This document shows, one piece after another, positions 22,800 through 32,648 of a DNA stretch of 64,000 nucleotides. This stretch comes from Mallotus nudiflorus (taxonomy: Eukaryota; Streptophyta; Magnoliopsida; Malpighiales; Euphorbiaceae). The notes beneath the pieces were generated by a model. It was not told where the DNA came from and made no database searches. It saw only the letters and a list, made by a program, of their open reading frames with translations. Position 1 is the first letter of the stretch, and each line of letters begins with the position of its first letter. Location: the NCBI GenBank assembly GCA_947683625.1, contig CANTUR010000660.1:62001-126000 (forward strand), given 5' to 3'. The position numbers and the translations under genes were made by a program.

Positions 22800-23510
22800 A
22801 AATATCTAGTGGACTTTGTGCAAATGAGTTTCGTTATATTCCATGTGGGACATTTAGTGATGATAAATTGAAAACTTGTTATAGTTCTTGTGGAATGTCT
22901 AGTAATGATGAATTTCGTTATACTCCCTGTGGGACATCTAATGATGCACACTATATTCCTTGTGGGACGTCTAGTGAAGATAAAATAAAAACTTTCTATA
23001 GTTCTTATGGAACATCTAGCAATGATGAATTTTGTTATATTCCCTATGGGACGTCTAATGATGTACACTATATTCCCTATGGGATGTCTAGTGAATTTGA
23101 ATTAAAAATCTGCTATAGTTCTTATGGAATGTCTAGCACTGATGAATTTCATTATATTCCCTATGGGATGTCTAATGATGTACACTATTTTCCTTGTAGG
23201 ACGTCTAGTGAAATTGAATTGAAAACATGCTATAGTTTATGTCGAACATCTAGCACTAATGAATTTTGTTATACTCCCTGTGGGACGTCTAACGATGTAC
23301 ACTATATTCCCTATGGGACGTCTAGTGAAGTTAAATTGAAAATCTGCTATAGTTCCTATGGAACATCTAGCACTGATGAATTTTGTTATATTCTCTGTGG
23401 GACATCTAATGATATACACTATATTCCCTATGAGACATCTAGTAAAGTTGAATTAAAAATCTGATATAGTTCCTATGGAACGTTTAGCACTGATGAATTT
23501 GAAAGTTTAT
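22800..23510 (+). repeat. 117-bp tandem array, open as a 198-codon frame
   Basis: About six units of 117 bp (39 codons) lie between the antisense genes and the 3' LTR. On the plus strand the frame 22868-23464 is open through five units. Each unit is made of three shorter related pieces: CYSSCGMSSNDEF, YTPCGTSNDAH and YIPCGTSSEDK, so the array grew from a 33-45-bp ancestor. The repeat Y-x-P-C/Y-G-T-S is rich in Cys, Tyr and Ser. I recognise no protein family. Because the unit length is a multiple of three, an open frame could persist by chance; a real protein is unproven. The flanking unit after 23464 is closed by a stop. Confidence 0.85.
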
Positions 23511-24640
23511 GTTATAATTGCTATGCAGTACATAACATAATGAAGGTTATGACTATTATGCAACACATAACATAATCATTTGAAATTCATATCATAGCTA
23601 CTGTGCAACATATGAATCCTTTGATGTAAAATGTAAAAAAATGAATTCTGTAATCTTGTTTTGTATTTTGTAGTTGACAAAAAATTTAGAATTATAGATT
23701 GATTATGCAGTTTTAATAATTCAATGAATTATTAATTTGATGAATGCCATGATTTAGTTAGGAATATGTTCTTAATCAGAATGCAATTATGGACCAAATT
23801 GCAATGAAAGAACTTGAATCCATGTATAAGGACCAAGGTGGATATTTACCACTTTATATATACTTTCCTTTTTTTTTGCATGTAACATTCCTTTATCTCC
23901 TTTCTTCATTTTACTTTCCTTTCATGTTCTCTCTTTTCATTGATTTTCTTTCCTTAATTTCTTCATCATTTGACGTCTGATTTGTAATCCGTCTGATCAT
24001 GTCACATAGACAACATGAGAGACTTCAGAACGTTAGAGGATTCTGCATCGTCATTTTCCTCATAATGATCTTGGACTTTGAGAAGACTCAACTATCTTTC
24101 CTTTGACTCATTTATATACCCACAGGTGCAGAGATGTGGGTAATGAGGTAACTTTTCTTGATTCTATTTATTTTTGCAAAAATATCACCTGTATAATTAG
24201 TAATCAGAGTTAGTTTTAGAGTAGAGATTGACATGTATATTAGTCAAGAATTAACATGAAAATACATGATAAAAATGAAATCAAACTCTAAAAATATGAA
24301 ATTCAGCCTTTGGGTAATCTGAATGACTGATCAGGTGTTTGGAATTTCAGTCGAAATTCTAGATTTCCAATTGGCCCAGCTAATGCTAATCGGTATAGTA
24401 AAATGTTGATCAACAATATGGAATGCCAATCGGCATTCTAGATTGCCGATTAGCTTTTCAAAATTTTTTTTAGGGTTAATTAATTAATTAAGTAATCAAA
24501 TCTTTCAATTTAAATTCTTTGATTAATTAGTTAATCTTTCAATTAAATAATTATTATTTTAAAATTGAACTAGCATCGGATGAAGTTTATGGGCTATTTC
24601 AATCTAGCTCAAAAATTATTTCATGGACTGCTTGAGTAGG
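23511..24640. other. Non-coding part of the inner Tat 3' region
   Basis: Short repeats of ACATAACATAA lie near 23530-23600. Phrases such as GATTGCCGATTAG and GGAATGCCAATCGGCATTC at 24330-24460 form small inverted repeats. No gene was recognised. It precedes the antisense PMD gene and may contain a lost first exon or promoter. Confidence 0.45.
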
Positions 24641-24649
24641 TGACATGTC

Positions 24650-26240
24650 TAATTTAGGCCTTTAGATTCAGGCATTTCATTGTTGCACTTCTGATTGTTC
24701 GAGGCCAGTCTGACTATTACTCTTTGTTTGCTTTGATCGAGCGATGGATGGATACTACCCACACTTTTCATACTTGTGTGGGTGCATTGACTGTTTACCT
24801 ATAAGTTTCTCTATTATCACTAGGATTACCTTTGGAGAATCCCCATTTTTATTTAACGTCAGCTATTATAGTCTTCCAGATCATGCATAGAGTCAGATGT
24901 GCGAGATTTGATCGGGTTCACTCTAGTGTGGAAGAATTGAAAGAATGTTCTTCTTTCATCCTTAGTTGAGGGATTCAGATGCCTTCATACTTCTAATACT
25001 CTTTAGATTGTCCATAAGGTGAGGTGTTTCCTTTTTATATTATTAGGCATGACCCTCTTTTGTGAGACTGATTACGAGGTCAGTATTGCTCTATTTGGTC
25101 CTATTTATGACTTGGATCGAGTTGCCACATTAGATTGGGGATCTGCTGTACTCGCTTATATTTACTACAGACTAGACACTGTCTATAGAGGTGCTGTGAT
25201 GATGTGTGGCTTTTGGCACATCTTGCATGTATGTTCTCCTTCCTTTGATCTTTATAGTCTTGCTTTTCTTTTCCTTTTCTGATATGTTTTCTTTCTTCCA
25301 GATCTGGAGCATAGAAATCGAGCTGATTCAAGGCTTTGACTCTATCAGTTCTGATAGAACCTTTCCTGTGATGATGAGATGGGGTTCTTCTCACCTTGCA
25401 AGTAATAGAAATACTTTACAGATGTATCATTATCAGCTGAACATTGTCGAGTGGCACTTGGTAAGAAAAAAAATAAAATCATTAGTATGTTACAGTTTAA
25501 TAGAGATTAGACTTCATTTGCATAAATTATAGATAAACTCTAATTGGTTGGAGGGTGCTGAGCTCATCGAACAATATGATTTCATGGCAGTTGTAGTTCA
25601 CCTTGAGCCTATGAGGATCCTACTCTCTGGTTATGGCTGTTTGATGTGGTATTTAGGGGAGTGAGTGTATCGTTGGTCTTTCGGCCCTTCTCGACATCAC
25701 ATTCCATTTGATGTCCCTTCCTTTATGCTCCACAACTTGCATCTTATAGGTTCAGAGCTGAGGGATGCACTACCGGGATATGCTACCTCAGATTTTCTTG
25801 AGCGTTCTCGACATTATCAGTAGTTTATCTATGAGAGCCTCTTAGAGCATGTTCCTATTGATGATGATGAGGTAATTTCTTATTATTTCAGCTTCTACTT
25901 CTAGAACCTATGAATCACTCTTTCTCTTTACAGTTTGAGGAGATTCGCTCTTCTATTGATGTGATTAGGAGATTGAGATTGCTCTAGAGACTGAGGTTAT
26001 TCCTGATATTGAGAGTCCTAAGCCTAGACCTAGTCCTGTACAACATACTCAGCATGTTAGGACTAGTCGCGATGGTGCTTTTGCCAGTATTACCCTTGGT
26101 GATATCTCACTTCTAGATAGGTACATGTTCTACTGGGCTCCTACTGTTTAGACTACAGTTAAGCAACAAATGCATTTTAGTGATGCTCAACTTTCTATCT
26201 TTTCTCCCACAGATGCCTCTCATGTGAGTTTTTTTGAATT
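24650..26240 (+). pseudogene. Plant mobile domain (PMD) gene relic with introns, antisense to the inner Tat element
   Basis: Exon 1 (to 25228) has ALIERWMDTTHTFHTCVGAL near 24735 and, after a shift, FLFILLGMTLFCETD and DLDRVATLDWGSAVLAYIY at 25022-25160, the family's YLLYLLG..LF and L.DLD.VG.YAWG.A.LAYLY. Intron 1 is 25229-25301, exon 2 25302-25460 (IWSIEIELIQGF ... LNIVEWHL), intron 2 25461-25532, exon 3 25533-25871 (FMAVVVHLEPMRI, LMWYLGE), intron 3 25872-25933, exon 4 from 25934 (FEEIRSSID). All three introns are GT-AG, 62-73 bp and phase 0, so the splicing frame is convincing. Stops (CGA to TGA at YLGE*VYR, CAG to TAG later) and shifts make it non-functional now. It differs clearly from the PMD relic at 16690-19706. 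Confidence 0.85.
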
Positions 26241-26972
26241 GTTTCCTGCGTAATATATACACTTGACACTAATGTTAATAAATTTATAAAATAAGTTCCT
26301 CGAACACTGGTAGAGTATTTACATGGACTCACTTCATCTTAGAGGTTATTCACTATGTAGGTTACAGATAGTCGGAGGGTAAGTATATGTATAATAAATA
26401 TGCAAATGTATGCATCCTATGCATGAAATGTGCATGATGTGTTTTCTATGTGTACAGAACTAGTCGAGTGGTCTGGAGATTGATGTTGAGATGCTTCACC
26501 AAAAGCTTGTAGGTTTGGGCATTGATCCATACAGTGCTGGGACTTCCTCTGTCAGACTTTTGGACATCTTTAACCGTGATGACTCTACCAGAGGATGGAG
26601 CCCATAGCCAGATTCTAGAGCTCAGGATGATTGATTTAGGCTATCTAATTTTTCTATTATACTATTGTGTTTTGAATTATGTATTACTTGTATGCACTGT
26701 GTCAAACTAGTCTATGTCTTTATTTAACCTTAAATTAGACTTTAACTAAATGGATAAAGATTTTAGATAATAAAGATAATTATATAATTAGGATAATGAT
26801 AATTAGATAATTATGCTATTTATCCTCTATCTCTATCCATTTATCCTTATCATTTATCATCCATTATCTCTATCCAGTAGGGGAAGCCTAATTCCATCCA
26901 AATTCAACTTCTCTCTTTATAAAAGACTCATAAAAGAACCAGTTTCACTATCCCTTTCTCTCCATTCTCATC
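26241..26972 (+). pseudogene. Possible last exons of the PMD gene, then spacer
   Basis: Pieces at 26293-26380 (LEHW..IYMDSLHLRGYS) and 26460-26700 (EIDVEMLHQKL, GTSSVRLLDIF) sit between splice-like sites and read like the variable C-terminal region of TE-borne PMD proteins. I cannot confirm the family. 26720-26930 is AT-rich spacer with pyrimidine-rich sequence leading to the next start codon. Confidence 0.4.
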
Positions 26973-28350
26973 ATGACTCAAGCTTCTCTCCAATTGATGA
27001 AGAAATTTCTCAAAAGCCTTAATGGTGATGACTGGAATAGGCTTTGACCTTTTCATCTCAAGCCCTTAAGATCTTTTGAACATCTGAAGATAAATGACAA
27101 TTTCTTACATGTTGTTACAATGTTCTAGAGCTTAAAATATCATGTCTTTAGGTTTAGTGGCCAGGAGCTGTGTCTTGTGATTAAGGAGTTTGCTATTATC
27201 CTGGGGTGCTTATTGGACTCGACTGCTGTTATTGCCCTGCTTGATTTAGGTATGCAATTCCTGGAGAGGCTTGTTGCTTTCTTCGATATGCCCCCAGCTA
27301 GTATTCATCTTTTTGCCCATAATTCTAAGACTATCAATCTATCTTCTTTAATTACTACATGTGAGACTAAAGGCAAGAACAGTGCTACCTTGATTAGAAT
27401 GGTCACTTTCTACTTTTATGCTCAATTCCTCTTGGCCTCTTTGCACAGAGATGCCGATACTAGGATTGTGAGTATTCTAGAGCAAATAGAAGCTGGGTTT
27501 GACCCTATGCCAATTATTCTTGTTGAGACCATTATTGGGTTAGACAACTTCCAGACCCATCATCATCTTTCGGGTAGTTTACTTCTCCTTTAGGTGTGTA
27601 ACCAATTTTTTTTGCCTTAACTTTTGCCTAAGTTGTCCTTTCTGATTTTCAACTTAGTAGGCTTGCCCTAACTTTTGCCTACATTATCCTTTTGGGTTTT
27701 CAACTTAGTGGGCTTTCATTTTATTTTTCTATATTTTTCAGATCTGGTAACAAGAGAAGCTGAGCTTGCAAGTTGTTCCTGCTAATCCTTCATCTTATCA
27801 GCTTCATCAACTACAATCTCATCCATTGAAGGTGAAGGATAGACACACTATGGACCAATGGGTGAAATGGTTACAAGACATTATAGATATTGAGATTACA
27901 TGGACTTGCCCTTGGTGGAAGCTAAAGTTTATGACCCTCAACTTATATGATCACTGTGTTCCTATCCTAGGGCTACACTTCTCGACTTTCTTTTCTCCTA
28001 CCTGACTTTGTCATCAGTATGGCCATCCATAATTCATAGTCACTATTCTAACTGACTTTGAAGGTTTTCCTCTTATACAGGATTTCCTAGACAAGGTCAA
28101 GACTTTATGGCCTTACAGGATTCTTGAGTGGAATATACACTCAGATGCTAATAGAGCTACTGATGATAATTATAAGACTTTGGTTATGGTACAAGATATC
28201 GAACCACCAAGATTTTCTAGATACAAGAGGACTCAAGCTTTACATGAAGAGTCACAAAAGAAGAAGCAAAGACATCATTAGGAATTGGTCTCATATTGTT
28301 GATTTTAAGCTTTCATGTTATGTTTTCCTTTCTAGTGCTTATGCATTTTG
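26973..28350 (+). pseudogene. Second antisense cargo gene, resembling plant DUF7745-type proteins
   Basis: ATG at 26973 opens MTQASLQLMKKFLKSL. The same frame runs to 27593 with two stops (near 27045 and 27126) and contains HVFRFSGQELCLVIKEFAI, like the F.FG..EL.PT.EEYA.LLG pattern of TE-associated DUF7745 domains. It then reads LLDSTAVIALLDL, FFDMPPASIHLFAHNSKTI and LIRMVTFYFYAQFLLASL. The exon ends at a TAG where CAG is expected, followed by a GT-AG intron 27594-27741. Exon 2 (27742 on) gives QEKLSLQVVPANPSSYQLHQ, WVKWLQDI and ITWTCPWWKLKFMTL, ending near 28290. Function is unknown. The family name is from memory of motifs and should be treated as tentative. Confidence 0.6.
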
Positions 28351-28499
28351 AATAAGATAGAACATGCAATGCTAGATAAAAATTTTAATTTCAATATCAT
28401 TTATTAATTAGGGACAAAATGAGTATATTTATTACATCACATAATATAACTCCTGTTATCAGCTAGTTCTTTTGAATTTTCTAGCTGAAAATTTTTCTC

Positions 28500-28700
28500 T
28501 CACTAATTTATTTTCCCTAATTTTTTCCTGACTAGCCCTTTGTGGGTTTCCTAGCCAGTGGGACCATTTTTTTAAATTTTTATTCCCTAATTTTTGCCTG
28601 CTAGCCCTTTACAAGTTTTCTGAGCAATGGGAATGTCCTAACTTTTGCCTGACTAACCTTTTCTGATTTTCTAATTAGCGGACTTTATTTTCTTTATAAT
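28500..28700 (-). repeat. Post-pol ~50-60-bp repeats of the inner Tat element
   Basis: Three imperfect units of CCCTAATTTTTGCCTG ... TTTCTAGCCAGTGGG type. Two more (27614-27720) lie within the intron of the cargo gene. The matching units of the outer element are at 16303-16450, in the same position after integrase. Confidence 0.7.
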
Positions 28701-28719
28701 ACTTTAATTTTATTTTTAC

Positions 28720-30480
28720 AAGTAGTAATTCTTGAGGCAATCCAGGTTAACAGGCTCCATGAATTCATTTCCTTCTAGTTCTGATATCTTTGTAGCTCCC
28801 TTAGGCAAAATCGATTTGACTAATTATGGCCCTTCCCAATTTGGTATGAACTTCTCTCTTAGATCAAATACCACCGCTCTGGACTGTTTTAACACCATGT
28901 CCCCGGCTTTTATCTTTCCGGGCTTCACCTTTTTATTGAATGATCTTGTTATCCTCCTTTAATATATTTAAGTATGAAACAAAGCATTCATCCTCTTCTC
29001 TTCCAGAGATACAAGATGATCATGCCTCTTTTATGCCCATTCAATCTCAGGAGTTTTAGCTTCCATGACTACTCTTAATGATTTGATCTCTGTTTCTATA
29101 GGAAAAATAGCTTTACAACCATATACTAAGGAGAACGGAGTTTGCCCTATGGCTATTCTAGTTGTAGTTTTGTATCCCTATAAAGCGAAAGGAAGAAACT
29201 CAGACCAATCTTTATAGGTCTTGACCATTTTAGAGAGAATTTTCTTGACATTTTTATTAGCTGCTTCTACTACTCCATTAGCTTGAGGGCGATATGGTGA
29301 AGACTTATAATGCTCAATACCATACTTCTGGAATAATTCTAATGTTTCTACCTAAAACTAGATGCCATTATCTGTCACAATGTGGTGTGGAACCCTATAT
29401 CTGTAAATAAGGCTCTTCTTAATAAATCGCGCCATATGTTTTGCTTTCGTAGCATTGAAGGACTCATCCTCTACCCATTTAGTAAAGTAGTATATTGCCA
29501 CAATATGTACTTATGCCCATTTGATGTTGTCGCCCTAATTTCTCCTATGATGTCAATTCCCCAAGCTGCAAAAAGCTAAGGTGACGATAAACTATTCAAT
29601 ACTATAGGAGGAAGATGGTTAAGATTTCCATAGGCCTGACATTGATGGCACTGTCTCACCATTCTGATACAATCCTTTTCCATGCTCATCCAATAATACC
29701 CTTGTGTAAGTATCTTCTTAGCTAGAATCATCCCGTTCATATAAGAATCATAAGCCCCTATATGAATCTCTTGCATCACCTCTTTAGCTTCATTCTTTTT
29801 GAGGCACCTGGGCTGCATCCAATTTAGTATTCTTTTGTATAATACCCCATCATGACTCGTATAGTTACATGAAAGAACACAAAGGGCATATTTCTCTTTC
29901 GAAGTTGCTTCATCTGGATACTTTCCTTCTTCTATAAACCTCTGAACATCATAAAAGCATGGTTTCTCTTTCGGCCCTATTCAAACACTCATAATATGTT
30001 TACCACTGTAACATGGAGCTCTTGATCTCATGATTGCCAATGGCTTCATAGTTGATCCCGTTACATTATCCCACATCGAAGAGAGTGTTGCCAATGCATC
30101 TGCCATTTAATTGTCGTCTCTTAACAAATGGATGAAGAGACATTTATTGAAGTTTTTCACTAAAGATTTTAAATAGTAGATGTAAGGATTGAGCTTTTAT
30201 TCTTTCACTTCCCATTCTTTATTTTCCTGGCTAATAATTAGCATAGAATCCTCGTAAACTAATAGTTCCTTTACCCCAACTGCTAGAGCTACTTCAACTT
30301 CATAGGTACATGCTTCATACTTAGCCATATTATTAGTCACCTTGAAGTTTAATTTCTTGGCCATCTTTATGGTCTCTCCTTCTATTGTAACTAAAATCAC
30401 TCCTAACCCAGCTCCTCTATTGTTTACAGCTCCATCAAAGTAGAGTTTCCACTCACAAGGCTCTACCACTTTACAGTAAC
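28720..30480 (-). pseudogene. Tat-type RNase H and integrase (inner Tat element)
   Basis: Minus-strand order: RNase H 30480-30060 with KLYFDGAVNNRGAGLGVIL, TNNMAKYEACTYEVEVAL and MADALATLSS; then spacer, then integrase from about 29930. Integrase zinc finger: EIHIGAYDS ... CIRMVRQCHQCQ (29576-29818). Core: WGIDIIGEI near 29560 and HRPQANGVVEAANKNVKKIL near 29250. C-terminal GPY/F module: WEGPYLVKSILP near 28830, ending LKNYY near 28740. The catalytic region 29380-29560 is broken by shifts. This second RNase H (YFDGA type) is the extra copy characteristic of Tat elements. RT and first RNase H are missing: the frame 30197-30502 joins gag sequence directly to this domain. Confidence 0.85.
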
Positions 30481-31800
30481 TATTAATGTCAAAACTAGGC
30501 ACATTTGGGTTTGGTGGCTTAGAAAAGGTTAAAGGTCAGAGTAGGCCTTTTTGGATTAGTCTCTCTAGGATTTTAGAGAGTGGTTGGTTAAAGTTGGATA
30601 ACCTTCGAGGTTGCTGAACTACATGCATCTCTATAGCTCGACTAGTACTTCCCTATTGTATGCCTCTAGTTAAGTAATTTCGAGTTGCTGAGCCTCTAGA
30701 ATTCTTTTTTTTCTCATTCTCTATCTCTTCAGCTTGTAACTCGTCATCATATAGATCTATGAAGGCCTTTGGGTTCATCATTTACAGTCTTTCGACCAAA
30801 TTAGGTGATACATTACGAACAATCATCCTAACTTGATCCTTTTCATCCAGTTTATTTTTCATTAGTCCTGCTTTATTCAAGAATTTGATGAGGAAATTAG
30901 AAAAGGAATCATTGGGTTTTTGCTTAGTCAACTCCAAATCCCTAATAGAAATTTCCAATCGAGTGTTATAATCATATTGTTTCAAGAATGTAGTACATAG
31001 TTCTTTCCAGTTAGCCCTAACAGACTTTTTTAACCCATAGTACTAGTTTACAACCATTCCCTCCAATGAAAGTACAAACATCCTAGCAACTACTGCTAAT
31101 AGTGCTTTAGTAGTGCTCATGGTTGTTGTGTATTGGCTCAAATGAATTCTAGGGTCTCCTCTCTCATCAAATTTTTGCAGTTGATGCATTTTCAATTTTT
31201 TAGGTAGCTTATCTCCCTCTATTTGCAGCATATCGTCAAAGTCAAAAGAATATCCTATTCCTTGTCCTCTAATCAACTCTTCCATTTCGAACATTTTCTG
31301 AGTCAGTGCTTGCATCTGCTTGGATTCATGATCATGGACCAATAAAAGTGACTCTTTCTTTGCCTTTTCTACCATGTAGTTTTCAATGTCTTCTAGTCTT
31401 ACATCAGTAGTAGGCATATTTCTAGTAGTAGGTTGCCCCCCAACATTATTAACAGTAGGTGGAGGAGCTACAACAACAGGTGGAGCTCCTATGGTAGGTG
31501 GTTGTTCAACAGTAGCAGCAAGTGGTTATTTAATAATAGGTTGCATTAGTCCGACCAAAGCTTATCTCAGTTCATCTTGCATCATAGCTCTCATGTCATC
31601 CATCAAAGCTCCATTAATGTCCTCTAAGGTTCATATCTCTAGTTGTTATTCCATTTCAATCTGTTCAGTCTGAGTTAGTTCAGCTTCTAGGTATAGTGGG
31701 TTAATTGGACTCGTCTTTAGTTCTTAAAGGATTTTTTGAACTGTTGACTTAGGGCTTCGATCTATTCTGATTAATCTGCCACCTTTTCACCTCCAAACAT
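30481..31800 (-). pseudogene. Tat-type Gag relic (inner Tat element)
   Basis: Start ATG at 31800 (MFGGEKVAD) is the first plausible start after the leader. A proline-rich segment precedes MPTTDVRLEDIENYMVEKA (31417). The Gag core includes KFDERGDPRIHLSQY near 31160 and, after a shift, LEISIRDLELTKQKPNDSFS near 30950 and VRMIVRNVSP near 30820. Near 30590, PLSKILERLIQKGLL and FDINSYC (about 30480) are the lead-in to the Gag zinc knuckle of this family. The sequence then passes in frame to RNase H (CEWKLYFDGA), so the knuckle and all downstream protease-RT coding are gone. Confidence 0.8.
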
Positions 31801-32627
31801 GAGAAAACCCAAATGAATCTATGATGGCTACAAAACAAGGTGTTAGTATGATGTATGGACTGTATGTATGCATGTATGCATGATGCATGTGTTTATGCAA
31901 CAAATAGTAGGCAAGCACTTAGCACGTAGCAAGTATCAAAAAGTAATCAACAAGCCATCATGTAGGTAAACCTTCCAACCTTATTTCTCCCACACACGTG
32001 TTCAATGGTGAGTTTCTTTTCCTAGGATTTTTGGTCTTGACCTTTATATCAATAGGGGATATTAAGAGCCGACGCGCATGCTAAATCTCTCTTTAAAATA
32101 AAAAGCACATAAACAACATTTTTAAATATAAAGGTCTAGCCTAATCCTTATTAGCCTGAATGAGTTTTAAATGTATAAGCTTGGGCTTTCATATAAATAA
32201 AAGTACCTCATGATAATTCAAACAAATAAGTACTTTAGGTAAAAATCCTAGGGGAAGTAACTAGGCCATTATATGTGGTTAGGGTTCAGTGAAAAGTTAA
32301 GGTTCCCTTAGCAAGATGCTCTCCATTATGAACTTTGAGTTACATGCCAAGGTTAGAGGGGCCCAACATCTTTTACTAACTTGAGAGAAGATTACCCCCA
32401 TTAAAGACTTGGGTTACAGACTCTGGTTAGATGAGCTCAGTAATCTTTTTTGAACTGAGTTAAAGCTAAGAGTGATGGTTAGCCAATCTACAAATTTATG
32501 ACGCTAGTGGAATCATGGAATCATAAACCAATGCTATCAATTAAGTAGGGACATGCAGAATGAATGCAAGAATGAAATAATAATTAATAAAATAACTCTA
32601 AAGAACACAAGTAGAATCAGTATCTCT
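31801..32627 (-). other. Leader of the inner Tat element
   Basis: No long open frame. Short GCATGTATGCATGATGCATG repeats lie near 31860-31890. The stretch separates the primer-binding site from the gag start. Confidence 0.6.
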
Positions 32628-32648
32628 TGTCCCCAGTGGAGTCGCCAC
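32628..32648 (-). promoter_or_regulatory. Primer-binding site of the inner Tat element
   Basis: The minus strand reads TGGCGACTCCACTGGGGAC one base after the LTR end. This form is common in Tat/Ogre-type elements. I have not verified which tRNA it pairs with. Confidence 0.8.

Noticed and set aside
22634..23419. Minus-strand frames (144 and 60 codons) across the 117-bp array
   Set aside because: Reverse readings of a periodic sequence stay open for the same reason as the forward one; no motif supports them.
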